Source of the DNA: Prochilodus magdalenae
Lineage: Eukaryota > Chordata > Actinopteri > Characiformes > Prochilodontidae
Assembly (NCBI GenBank): GCA_024036415.1
Contig: JAMWET010001896.1
Location: 295,001 to 359,000, forward strand
Reading direction: 5' to 3'
Length of the DNA stretch: 64,000 nucleotides
Below are positions 9,506 through 20,019 of the stretch, piece after piece (position 1 is the first letter of the stretch; each line of letters begins with the position of its first letter). The translations under genes were made by a program, and so were the position numbers. The notes under the pieces are model-generated. The model did no database searches and was not told the DNA's origin. It worked only from the letters and a program-made list of their open reading frames with translations.

Positions 9506-9866
9506 CTGTAAAGATGAGAAGATTGAAATTGCATCATCAGTATCATGATATTTCAGCCAAAAAACTTTTATATGTTGTTTTTTAAAAAATTTTTAAAAAA
9601 CTTTATTGAAGGTGTTGCTGGTAAAGTCATACAACAGATGGACAACATCCAATCAACTGCTTCAAATTATATAGTTTATGTCATTACTGGCGGTTGATTT
9701 TTACTTCTGTCTGAATTAGGATACATGCAGTTCATCCGTTCTTCTAGAAATACTGAAGATGGAGGTTGTAACTTGCATTACAGCATTAAAATAGGTGGTG
9801 TCGTTTCTGTTCCCTGACTATTCAAGCTTCATCAACTTCCTACAGAAAATGAATTTACACACTGAC
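9506..9866 (-). other. atoh1 intron
   Basis: A 361-bp intron with donor ACAG|GTCAGT and acceptor TTTACAG interrupts the coding region before the bHLH domain. Joining across it keeps the frame exactly (G|TT gives Val, then YTHASLD). AT-rich runs lie near the acceptor. Mammalian ATOH1 is known as a single-exon gene, so the intron is noteworthy. Confidence 0.82.
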
Positions 9867-10026
9867 CTGTACGCAGTCCACCGGGTGTGTACGGGTGCCC
9901 GGCAGGCGTCATCCACCCTCGCAGGTCGCTGCGTCCCACTCTCGGGTGCTCGGAGAGAGGGAAAGCCTCTGGTTGTTTTGTCAAACTAATGTCTGACCAG
10001 CTCAGAAGTTTCCCGTTCACAGCCAT
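9867..10026 (-). CDS. atoh1: Atonal/ATOH1-type bHLH factor, exon 1
   Basis: This exon encodes the N-terminal 53 residues plus one base. It starts at an ATG at 10026 (MAVNGKLLSWSDIS) in the context CCAGGAATGG. It continues through EAFPLSEHPRVGRSDLRGWM and GHPYTPGGLRT to the donor GTCAGT. An in-frame GTG a few codons upstream is not needed as a start. No domain is expected here: the N terminus of ATOH1 proteins is variable and proline/serine-rich. The precise frame continuation into exon 2 and the good splice sites support the model; the alternative of an unrelated open frame is unlikely. Confidence 0.8.
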
Positions 10027-10094
10027 TCCTGGAGAAGGCACAAAAAGCGACGACTCTGGAAATCCAGCTAGGGGCCCTGGATGTAGGCTTTGGA

Positions 10095-10300
10095 CCAGCT
10101 GTTCCTAAAATACGGCGTGAAGACCAAACTCCTCAAGCTGGACTCAGCCTCGGACCAACAAACCCTCTCTTGAGATCCTTTCTCGCCTGTCTCTTGGCTC
10201 TCTCTTGCCTTTTGCACCAGGTTCCTTGATTGCCTTTTTTAGTCCCCCTGCCTCCACCTCCCCTCCTCCTCCCCTTGGAGGTGCAGCCAATAGAAAAAGT
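10095..10300 (-). promoter_or_regulatory. atoh1 proximal promoter candidate
   Basis: On the minus strand, upstream of the start, there is a CCAAT box (CTATTGG, 10287-10293), then GA/GC-rich sequence, and a TATA-like ACTAAAAAAGGC (10232-10243). A CAGCTG E-box (10095-10100) lies about 70 bases before the ATG. The order CCAAT, TATA-like, start is right for a core promoter, with a 5' UTR of roughly 180 bases. ATOH1 genes are known to autoregulate through E-boxes; use of this one is inference. Confidence 0.5.
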
Positions 10301-11600
10301 TCTCCTCAGACTCCTGGAATAAAGGAGGATTTGTGTTGTTCACACTGTAGGATGACAATTGTTCTCTGGTGATTGATGTCTCCAAATTATAATAGGTGAT
10401 TCTTTTTTTAGGCTTTGGATTTCATCTAACGGAGGAACCAAAAAGCAGCACGTTTCCCCAAAGACTGAACTAATTAAGTGGCTAATTAATGAACCCATTG
10501 TTGCAGTACTGTTATCTTCACTGTAGTGCTTCAATAAGCGATGCAAATGCAGACGGTTCAGACTGAGACAGTTTTAAAAGCCATTAAAAGCTAGTGTACC
10601 TTGCATTTCATTGATCTCGCAGGATGGAGGCATGTAGACCAAAACTACTCATTTACGTTAACAATTACGTTAACAATCTTTGCATTTATTACGTATACAG
10701 CGACAAATCAGGAAAGCAACTGTACGCTCCTCATGATCAGCGATGGAATTGGCGAGCAGCTGAATGAGGACAGAAGCTGCGAGAGCAGCGCGAGACGTGT
10801 TTGTGTCTGTTCTCAAATAAACTATAAAAGCGAGTGTCCTGTTTGCAGCTGTAAAACGAACAGGTGGAAGGCAGGTAAGGCTGGTATGCACCTGTCACAC
10901 ACCTGACTTTACTCCAGGCAAGTAATGAATCATTCAGTGCAACAATATTTGGTTGAATAATATAATAGGCGTGGCGGTCAGGAGCAGGGGTATCGAATGG
11001 AGCCGCAACATACAGCTGCAGGAAAGAGACGTGGGGTTTTCAAGTGCGTTAATTCAGAATTAAGCAGCAACAGTACAAAGACTGTCGGTTTTACTCACAC
11101 AGGGCGCATACACGGTATAGGGGCCCGTGTTCCATATTGCAGGTTATGCTGGTTTTCATGAACATTTTAAAAATGTTTTATTCATTTGAATATTTTTAGT
11201 ATTAAATTTGAGTTTAGCAAATTGGAACCACATACAAATACAGTTTAAACTGTCATAAAGTTTGCACAGGACGTATTTCATTATTTGCCCAGAATTTTGC
11301 AAATATAAAATGTTCAAAATGTGTAACGTTCAATTTGCAAAATTTGCAATTTCAAGACAAATGGCTGTATATTATAATGTATATGATGTTATGTTAAATG
11401 CATACATTTAAATGACCATAATGTATCTTCAGTCCATTAGTTTAAAGTTTCTAAAGTTTCATTAAGAAATATAAAAAAAACATGATTATATTTATATATC
11501 ATTAAAATAATAATAATAATTCATATGAATTTGTATTTGAATATTAATTAATAATTGTTTGCAGGGATGTTTTCACACACATCTCAAGTTCAGTCTTAGA
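10301..11600. other. Upstream flank of atoh1, no gene
   Basis: About 10320-10920 is of higher complexity, with TTAATTA-type motifs (for example GAACTAATTAAGTGGCTAAT near 10467), and could hold cis-regulatory sequence. The 101-codon open frame at 10601-10906 has no recognised domain. From about 10950 the sequence is AT-rich with no recognised feature. Confidence 0.35.
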
Positions 11601-11608
11601 AATTAGAA

Positions 11609-12037
11609 ATCTATTTCTCTCTCTCTTCCTCTCTCTACTCTCTCTTCCTCTCTCTAATCCCTCTCTCTCTTTATATTCTCATTCTCACTGCTCTCTCCCT
11701 CTCTCTCACAACTCTCTCTCTCTCATTCTCTCTTTCTCTCGCTCTACTCTCTCTACTCTCTCTCTCTCTCTTTTCATCTCTCTCTACTCTCTCTCTCTTT
11801 CTACTCTCATTCTCTCTCTTCCACTCTCTCTCTCTTTTCATCTCTCTCTACTCTCTCTCTTTTTATACTCTCATTCTCACTGCTCTCTCCCTCTCTCTCA
11901 CAACTCTCTCTCTCTAATCTGTCTAATCTCTCTCTCTCCCCCTCTGTCTCTCTCTCTCCCTCCGTCTCTCTCTCTCTCTCTCTAATCTGTCTAATAATCT
12001 CTCTGTACTGTCCCTCTCTCTCTCTCTAATCTGTCTA

Positions 12038-12076
<39 letters not shown>

Positions 12077-12150
12077 CGTCTAATAATCTCTCTCTCTCTC
12101 TCTCTCTCTCATCTGTCTAATAATCTCTCTCTCTCTCTCTAATCTGTCTA

Positions 12151-12190
<40 letters not shown>

Positions 12191-12199
12191 ATCTGTCTA

Positions 12200-12232
<33 letters not shown>
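11609..12232. repeat. Long compound (CT)n microsatellite
   Basis: About 620 bp of almost pure pyrimidine on the plus strand. In the distal half (TC)n runs are broken by a recurring AATCTGTCTAATAATCTCTC unit, giving a higher-order repeat; the proximal half has CTACTCTC and TTTTCATC interruptions. Such polypurine/polypyrimidine tracts can form H-DNA. Confidence 0.95.
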
Positions 12233-12235
<3 letters not shown>

Positions 12236-12239
12236 TAGG

Positions 12240-13260
12240 GTTAGAAGTGAATTTATGAAATTGACCTTATTAAGGTCAGATATATATTAGTATTATTCCT
12301 TCCACTGAATCATCTTTCGTTAGGTGACCTTCTTTAAATGAACATCAGGTAGATGTGGTAGTTGGTGGATGCACACTGTTTGTAAAGCAAGATGTCAGTA
12401 TTCTGAAATTCACAGAAACATTCAAAGATTCTACTTTTGACTTCTGATTGATATCCTGATAACAATAACTTCTAATAAAAAACTTTTAAAATTAATAAAC
12501 TGTTAAATTAAAAGTGAATGCAAAATAACCTTCCACCAGTAGACTCAGACATTTGAACCCCACCATGCATGCATATACTTATATAGTAAGAGTGTGAGGG
12601 TCTACAGTGGTCTCAGTCCAATGCAACTCTTGATTTTGACTGCGAAACTTGACTTCAGTTTATTACAGTGTAAAAGTAAATAGTAATTTTTAATTGTATT
12701 TTTCTCTTTTTTTTAAGTCACTGTGTGTTTGTCCTCCAGCGAACCTGCGTTTACAGTAACCGAGCGACTCGCCATCTTAAACTCATCCATCACTTTTCAG
12801 CAGTCTGTAAACTGCTCTGCATTTCCTGCCTGTTAGCATTTGCATTGAGATCTTCAGATAGCAGAGCATCAGCAGCATAGCTTCGCCTTGTTTTGGTGTG
12901 TTGTGGTTGGTGGGGGTGACGGGGGGAGGCGGTGGGGGTTTAGGCCTCAGTGGGCCACCATGGGGTCCCAGAGATGCTGGTCTCTCTGCAGTGAGAGATG
13001 AATAGAGGGCCGACTTCAGCCCTGTCGGCTGCTGTCCCTTGGCACCCGTCGCACTGTCAGAGGCCCGGTACGTCTCCCATATGCCGTCCCGTGTCTGGGG
13101 AGAGTTTAACTCCAGCACCAGCCGTGACGAAAAAGTTAATCACAGAGTCAAACAAACAAAAAAAAAAATCTCTGCAGTTTTACTGCCGTCTTCTGAGACC
13201 CAGCCAGCTGAGGCTCCTAGGCCCTGCAAGAGCTTGCACGGTTTTTGGCATTTCTGGTCC
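12240..13260. other. Unassigned interval with a weak minus-strand ORF
   Basis: No feature was recognised except a minus-strand open frame at 12783-13118 containing a PKPPPPPPVTPTNHN stretch. It has no known domain and overlaps open frames on the other strand. I do not call it a gene. A developmental exon or a conserved non-coding element is possible. Confidence 0.3.
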
Positions 13261-13275
13261 ATTGGAGGTAAATAC

Positions 13276-13280
13276 AAACA

Positions 13281-13323
<43 letters not shown>
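13276..13323. repeat. (CA)n microsatellite
   Basis: A nearly pure CA dinucleotide run follows a CACACATA lead-in. A second run of about 26 bp is at 14706-14731. Confidence 0.95.
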
Positions 13324-13326
<3 letters not shown>

Positions 13327-13654
13327 GTCCTTTGGATAAAAGGCAAAACATAATAAATGCAGTTTTATACACATAACATTCTTATTTTTAAATTGTCTAT
13401 AGTCTCTGTAGTCTTGTTAGAACTTTTTCCTGGTAAGCGTGTGTGGTTGTGTTTGGCACTTTGTGGGGACCACACATCCCCAACACTGAAAATGTAGACC
13501 GTATCACTTTGAGGAGGAAAAACTTGACTAAGAATAACTTTTATCATTCTTACATAATTAGTGTCTCCGAATGTAAAATATGCATTGTGCCAACATAACA
13601 TCTCATATAATAATAAATAATAAATATTTACATGATCATTTTTATTTGTTAATA

Positions 13655-14510
13655 TTTCAAGATTTAAAGTCAATATTTGAAGAAAGTAATTATTTCAATA
13701 TAGTAAGTATAACATAGACATTATTTTAATATACTAAGTCTTTATTTTGTGGTATAAACGTTAAATTAAAAGTCTTTAAAATACTTATTTTGAGTAATCA
13801 ATATTTTGAGATGTTTTGGGATAACAGGTCAATAATAGGAAATAATAAGCCCTAATTTGAGAACACAAGTAGTTATTTCATTATATTACATTAATGTTTT
13901 GAGAAAGTCATTATTTTAAGATACTTGGTCAATATTTTTAAGAAAGGCATCATTTTAATATACTAATTTAATTTTGTGAAATATTAAGACAATATCTCAA
14001 GAAAGATAACCATTAATTTGAGGTAGTAAGTGAATATTTTGAGAGCATGAGTCATTTTGTAAATTAGGTCAATATTTTACATTAAAATACATTTTATTTT
14101 TAGATACTTAGTCCATATTTTGAGTCATTTTGGGATCGTAGGCCAATATTATGAAAAATTAAGTAATTTTGAGACAATAAGCCCAACATTGTTTGGAGGT
14201 ATTAGGTAAATATAAAGAGAAAATATAATTTTGAAATATCAATATTTTGAGAAAAAAGGCATGATTTCAAAAAACTGGGTCAATATTTTACAATTATTAT
14301 TTTGACACTACATCTATATTTAAAGACAAATCAGTCATTTTTAATTTTGAGAAATATTTTGAGATATAAAGCTGATATTTAAAAAAAGTAAGCCATTATT
14401 CAAAATGCTAAGATCTTGAGATGCTAAGACTATCAGGAGGAAAAGTCATAATTTGGAGATATGTGTACAATATTTGCAGAAAATACGTCACTAATAAGTC
14501 ACAATAGAAA
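13655..14510. repeat. Degenerate AT-rich ~40-bp minisatellite
   Basis: Variants of GTCAATATTTTGAGAAAG and TCATTATTTTAATATACTAA recur through about 850 bp, with spacing around 35-45 bases. The unit resembles a teleost minisatellite I recall in reverse complement (TCTCAAAATAATGAC). Units are strongly diverged, which suggests an old array. Confidence 0.65.
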
Positions 14511-14704
14511 CAGAGAATGAGGAAATAAAACAAACAAACAAAAAAGAAACAAATATGAATTATTTTCTGCTTGGTATATATGGAGTTCTATGCATTCATC
14601 TACCCTCTGCATACACCCTGTTCATGTTAAAGAGGCTATATAAATATATCTTTTGGATGATGAGGTTAAGCTTTTATATTTAGGTAGAGCACAACAACAT
14701 TAAT

Positions 14705-14705
<1 letters not shown>

Positions 14706-14731
<26 letters not shown>
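14706..14731. repeat. (AC)n microsatellite
   Basis: A pure AC dinucleotide run of about 26 bp. Confidence 0.95.
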
Positions 14732-14737
<6 letters not shown>

Positions 14738-14819
14738 TACCAAAGTCCCCACAAAGATAGTTATACGAACGGCCGTGTGTGTGTCAGACAGGCAGTTAAT
14801 ATTAAATTTAAGTAAGGAA

Positions 14820-15060
14820 ATCAGCGTGACCTGCTACCCCGTCATCGGGTTAATGAGCCTTGCTCGAGCTGAATAAATGGCCACGCTCTCCGTCCATTCA
14901 TTTTTTTTCATGCATATTTAATTCTCGCTAGCCCACTGCTGGCGCAACAGCCTGCAGCCCTGCCGCATAGAGAATGAGGAGAGTGGGGCACACTCCCCAT
15001 CTGCTGTGGCCTGCAGACGGGGGGCTGGCAGGGAAGGTGTCAGGAGCACATCAAAGGTCA
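14820..15060. other. Possible conserved non-coding element
   Basis: High-complexity sequence with GGGTTAATGAG, GAATAAATGG and CATATTTAATT motifs stands out between repetitive neighbours. Without an alignment this is only a compositional impression. Confidence 0.25.
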
Positions 15061-15267
15061 ATCCAAACACCCCCCCTGCAGTGCTGCTGTTCAGGCACAC
15101 TGGGGCAGACGGTCACTTGGGCAAGAGCCATGGTCTAACAGACTGCAGGCTGGACCAGTCGATAAGTCACTTCACTGCGGTCAAATATCAGTTTGAGTTA
15201 AGACATTTCCACACAAATCTCAGGATTGGAACACTGATCTGGAACAATGCACTGAAGTAGCGAGTGG

Positions 15268-15514
15268 GCTAAATGGCCATGGGCCATGTAGTGGGGACGC
15301 GTCCACCCCCAGTGTTTTGTACTGTGATGGCCTTGGAATACAGTTTTTTTCCAAGAGACATGTTGGGAATCAGTTGGTAATTATTATTCCAATTAAGGGC
15401 CATCAAGGTTGTTCTGACTTCTTCAGAGCATCCTGTCTTCTCCTCATGGTTCCTCTTAATGTCTCCCATTATTCCATTACCCTCAACTCCTCTTTTTCCA
15501 CTAGCTAGTTCTTT
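15268..15514. repeat. Duplicated segment left of the TTAGGG-like array
   Basis: GGCCATGGGCCATGTAGTGG through CTCAACTCCTCTTTTTCC is repeated at 15685-15896. The second copy lacks about 40 bases after GCCATCAAGGTTG. Confidence 0.85.
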
Positions 15515-15683
15515 GTTTAGTGCAAATTTAGGGGTTAGGGTTTAGTGTAAATGGAGGGGTTAGGGTTTAGTGCAAATGTAGGGGTTAGGGTTTAGTGTAA
15601 ATGGAGGGGTTAGGGTTTAGTGTAAACGTAGGGGTTAGGGTTTAGTGTAAATGGAAGGCTTAGGGTTTAGTGCAAATGTAGGG
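15512..15683 (+). repeat. Short TTAGGG-containing minisatellite
   Basis: About seven units of roughly 25 bp of the form GGGGTTAGGGTTTAGTGTAA followed by ATGGA or ATGTA. The same unit makes the large array at 18383-19850. Confidence 0.9.
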
Positions 15684-15684
15684 C

Positions 15685-15896
15685 TACATGGCCATGGGCC
15701 ACGTGGTGGGGACACGTCCACCCCCAGCGTATTGTACTGCGATGGCCTTGGAATACTGTTTTTTCCAAGAGACGTGTTGGGAATCAGTTGGTAATTATTA
15801 TTCCAATTAAGTGCCATCAAGGTTGCATGGTTCCTCTTAACGTCTCCCATTATTCCATTACCCTCAACTCCTCTTTTTCAACGAGCTAGTTCTTCT
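15685..15896. repeat. Duplicated segment right of the TTAGGG-like array
   Basis: Second copy of 15268-15514; the minisatellite sits exactly between the copies. Confidence 0.85.
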
Positions 15897-16560
15897 CATA
15901 GTATGTCCACAATGGGGATCCACTTGTTTGTTTTTCCCTGTCCTCCAAGGCCCTTTCAAAGATCTTCACCAACATCAAAGTTCACAGCCATGGACATTTT
16001 TCTTGTCTACTTTTTAACTGTCCAGCTTTAGCATCACTAAAGATCCACAGAAAAGACTGGACAGTTATGACTTTGTTTATAGAGATGCATCTTTTCATTT
16101 GAAGAGCTTCTCAAGGTCCTTCATCCTGCCTGAGAGCCAATCCTTTCATTGGCTGGTGGAAGCTTTGTCCACCACTTCTACATTTTCACCACTATTGAAG
16201 TTACTGATGTCCCCACAACGTTGGTCCCCACTTTTCACACTGCCTTGATTTATCACCATGCGCATTATGTCATCCGTCCACATGTGCCAGGCTTTTTGAT
16301 GTTTCCTCAACCAGCCTAGAAACCTTGATCACCGTCTTCCAGCCATGCTTCTCTAGTAATTGTTTAGCATAGGGGTTGAACATGGATGCTGACAGTAGGC
16401 ACCCTTGACTAATGCTTTTGTCCATGTGGTCTCTTGTTGATCAGTGTGGGGGTTCTGTTTTTACTTTTCATGAAGATATTTCATACTTGTACATGGTTGT
16501 CACAGACAAAAGCTGTACAGGGGTCTAAGAAAAGCTCGTTGAATGCCGTCATGTCTAGTG
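15830..16560 (-). pseudogene. LINE (non-LTR retrotransposon) ORF2 relic
   Basis: Read on the minus strand, broken frames recall the C-terminal half of a LINE reverse transcriptase. QGCLLSASMFNPYAKQLL matches the QGCxLSPxLFNxYxE block near 16360-16420, and CELWCWRRSLKGPWRTG matches the post-RT ELWCWRRLLRxPWTA block near 15940-15985. Stops and frameshifts are frequent, so it is inactive. These motifs suggest a BovB/RTE-like or related clade; the clade is uncertain. A diverged piece recurs at about 17056-17205. Confidence 0.6.
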
Positions 16561-16674
16561 TTTGTCAGCAATGATATTCTTAATTGATTGTCCAATATTC
16601 CAGATTCTTTTGATGGAAGCCTCTCGTCTGAACTAAATGATTTAATAGAGTGAGAAATGTGATATAACATCTGA

Positions 16675-17545
16675 TCTCCTTACTGTATAAGATCAGTAAA
16701 TGATGAAAAATTAAGATTCATAAGGATAATATTTATTGAGCTACACATACAGAAGTAGTGTCTCTCAGTATGGCATCATGCCACCATGTTGTAGAGGTTC
16801 CTAATGGTCTCCTAATGATGTAGTGACACCAGGCCTTCTGGACGTGACAACAAACCGTCCATGGTGTCTCCACACACGGATTCGTAGGTCGTCTCCACCA
16901 AGACTAAAGCGGGACTCGTCACTGAAGATGACCCGCTGCCATTCTGAGTCACTCCATGACAGTCTGGCACGACACCACTGCAGTCGTTGGTGACGGTGAC
17001 ATGGTGTTAAGGACAGTCGTCATAACGATCTGTGTGGATATAGTCATGCATTGTCATCTGATGTCCCAACATTTGTCCCCACTTGTCTTGATTCATCACT
17101 ATACGCATTACATCATCCGCCCACATGTCCAATGTTTTTTGATGTTTCCTCAACCAGCCTAGAAACCATGATCATCATCCTCCAGTCCTGCTTCTCAAGT
17201 GACCCTTCTAAATCACTCCATTACACTCCATGACTTTGGTGACGGTGACGTGGTGTTAAGGGCAGTCGTTGTAACAGCCTGTGTGCTTGTAGTCCTAGGT
17301 TGTGCAGCCGTCTGTCAATGGTGCTGGCACTAACAAGATGACTCATGGAGGACACCACTGCTGTTGGGTGAGTCAGGTACAGCGATAAGGCCTGTCCATG
17401 CTTACGTCACATGACCGGCCGAGCTTGAAACTGGAATCATTAGCACGTCTCACAACGTCAAACTCACCCACCAAGATTCATCCCTGTCGGTTGATTCCTT
17501 CTGGGTGCAGGAATTGTATGTTTTTCAGGGTCGGCTTGTACTCGT
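16675..17545 (-). mobile_element. Tc1-like family A relic, rearranged
   Basis: Minus-strand sequence encodes SEWQRVIFSDESRF-like and GGDDxRIRVWRH-like fragments (the block before the second Asp of the DDE domain), then the 5' leader ending ACTTGGTGGGTGAG. The element is interrupted at about 17056-17205 by a piece matching the adjacent LINE relic. The GGTGACGGTGAC block is present on both sides of that interruption. Confidence 0.75.
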
Positions 17546-17898
17546 TCACCAGTTTACCAGTTTAACTACATACCATGTTCATTAGCTGGTTAGCTCTTTA
17601 CTGAGTTACCTAGACTGCATAGTTAGTTTTCAGTGAAGCTTGTTCAACATTATGTGCTATGAGGAACACGTTTATGGGCGGAACATGAATAGGGAATGTT
17701 ATCATCTCATGCTGTTATGGCATTTTATCTCATGGCATTGTCATATTCTGTTAATGTTCAAGTAGGTATTTACTTTTTACAGCCTATATAAAAGCTAGGA
17801 AGGCAAATTGACACAGATCATGACGCAAAGTCCTTCCTGAGTCTTTCTTCAGAACAAACCATGTGACTGGAGTTGGTGTTAGTGGCTGAATTTAGAAT

Positions 17899-18168
17899 CT
17901 ATTTGTGGGTTAACTTAATCTGGCTAATTATAATGTGCCTTTCACCCACGGAAGTCTGGTACTGGCTGAGTAAGATATCTCTGTGTACAAGTTTCAGCAG
18001 TGTTGCTGTGTTGTCCTGGTGAAACCACGGCAGGCTCAGCACCGTATTCATCAGAGATGGAGGAAGAGCTGCAGCAGAGGTGAGGAGCCATGTGAAAGGC
18101 AAGTCTGGGGTCAAAGTTGTGTTTATATAGGAAGCTGTATTTCCTGACTTGGCCACACATCTGAACAT
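17899..18168 (-). other. Unassigned 89-codon open frame
   Basis: The frame reads MFRCVAKSGNTASYINTTLT and onward with mixed composition and no recognised domain. A second frame also stays open across the same bases. It sits between two transposon pieces. I cannot call it a gene. Confidence 0.2.
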
Positions 18169-18286
18169 GTTTCACAGCCTATTTGACAGTTTTGGTATCA
18201 ACGGTTCCATCTCGTTTTTTGAGCATGATGTTAAAACACTAGTGCATACATGACTAGCAAACACACATACAATCATATCACAAATA

Positions 18287-18382
18287 TACACTCATCGTCA
18301 AAAGAACAGCTGCACCCAGAAGGAGGTGTGGGGTTGCAGTGCTGTTGGGAAGGAAGATAAAGGTTACCAGGAACAATAAATA
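18287..18382 (-). mobile_element. Tc1-like family A, terminal fragment
   Basis: TACACTCATCGTCAAAAGAA and CTGCACCCAGAAGGAGGTGT are the terminal inverted repeat and subterminal sequence of the family. The fragment ends in AATAAATA and abuts the TTAGGG-like array directly. Confidence 0.85.
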
Positions 18383-19850
18383 TTAGGGTTTAGTGTAAAT
18401 GTAGGGGTTTAGTGTAAACATAGGGGTTAGGAGTTTAGTGTAAAGGTAGGGGTTAGGGTTTAGTGTAAATGTAGGGGTTTAGTGTAAATGTAGGGGGTAG
18501 GGGGTTTAGTGTAAATGTAGGGGTTAGGGTTTAGGGTAAATGAAGGGTAAGGATTTAGTGTAAATGGATGGTTAGGCTTTAATGTAAATGTAGGGGTTAG
18601 GGTTTAATGTAAATATAGGGGTTAGGGTATAGGGTAAATGGAGGGTTAGGGGTTTAATGTAAAGGTAGTGGTTAGGGGTTTAGTGTAAATGTAGGGGTTA
18701 GGGTTTAGTGTGAATGTAGGGGGTAGGGGTTTAGTGTAAATGTAGGGGGTTAGGGGGTTTAGTGTGAATGTAGGGGGTTAGGGTTTAGTGTAAATGTAGG
18801 GGGTTTAGTGTGAATGTAGGGGGTTAGGGTTTAGTGTAAATGTAGGGGGTAGGGGGTTTAGTGTGAATGGAGGGGTTAGGGTTTAGTGTAAATGTAGGGG
18901 GTTTAGTGTGAATGTAGGGGGTAGGGGGTTTAGTGTGAATGGAGGGGTTAGGGTTTAGTGTAAATGTAGGGGGTAGGGGGTTTAGTGTGAATGTAGGGGG
19001 TTAGGGTTTAGTGTAAATGTAGGGGGTAGGGGGTTTAGTGTGAATGTAGGGGGTTAGGGGGTTTAGTGTGAATGTAGGGGTTAGGGTTTAGTGTAAATGT
19101 AGGGGGTAGGGGGTTTAGTGTGAATGTAGGGGTTAGGGTTTAGTGTAAATGTAGGGGGTTTAGTGTGAATGTAGGGGGTAGGGGGTTTAGTGTGAATGTA
19201 GGGATTAGGGTTTAGTGTAAATGTAGGGGGTTTAGTGTGAATGTAGGGGGTTAGGGTTTAGTGTAAATGTAGGGGGTTTAGTGTGAATGTAGGGGGTTAG
19301 GGTTTAGTGTAAATATAGGGGGTAGGGGGTTTAGTGTGAATGTAGGGGGTTAGGGTTTAGTGTAAATGTAGGGGGTAGGGGGTTTAGTGTGAATGTAGGG
19401 GGTTTAGTGTGAATGTAGGGGGTAGGGGGTTTAGTGTGAATGTAGGGGTTAGGGTTTAGTGTAAATGTAGGGGGTTTAGTGTGAATGTAGGGGGTAGGGG
19501 GTTTAGTGTGAATGTAGGGGTTAGGGTTTAGTGTAAATGTAGGGGGTTTAGTGTGAATGTAGGGGGTAGGGGGTTTAGTGTGAATGTAGGGATTAGGGTT
19601 TAGTGTAAATGTAGGGGGTTTAGTGTGAATGTAGGGGGTAGGGGGTTTAGTGTGAATGTAGGGGTTAGGGTTTAGTGTAAATGTAGGGGGTTAGGGTTTA
19701 GTGTGAATGTAGGGGGTAGGGGGTTTAGTGTGAATGTAGGGATTAGGGTTTAGTGTAAATGTAGGGGGTTTAGTGTGAATGTAGGGGGTTAGGGTTTAGT
19801 GTAAATGTAGGGGGTTTAGTGTGAATGTAGGGGTTAGGGGTTTAGTGTAC
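18383..19850 (+). repeat. TTAGGG-containing G-rich minisatellite, 1.47 kb
   Basis: Units of about 18-28 bp of the form GTAGGGGGTTAGGGTTTAGT followed by GTAAAT or GTGAAT are repeated some 60 times. In the distal two thirds AAAT and GAAT variants alternate and GGGGGTTTAG short units intervene, giving a higher-order pattern. The plus strand is very G-rich with many runs of three to five Gs, so G-quadruplex formation is likely. It resembles vertebrate telomere repeat but is not a pure (TTAGGG)n array. Confidence 0.95.
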
Positions 19851-20019
19851 ATTGAGTGTAAACATATCTATATATTTGTTATTTAAGTTCTTATAGAAAT
19901 GGGGGTACATTGTTGTGAGGATTTGATTGAGCATTAGTGAGCTCAGGTACTGATGTTGGATGATCAGTTCTGGAGTCCGCAGGGTACTGTGGAGCTCCCT
20001 CTCTCCAGAGACCGCAGTT

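Noticed and set aside
18383..19850. True telomere or chromosome end
   Set aside because: The units are not pure TTAGGG, and unique sequence with other repeats continues on both sides.
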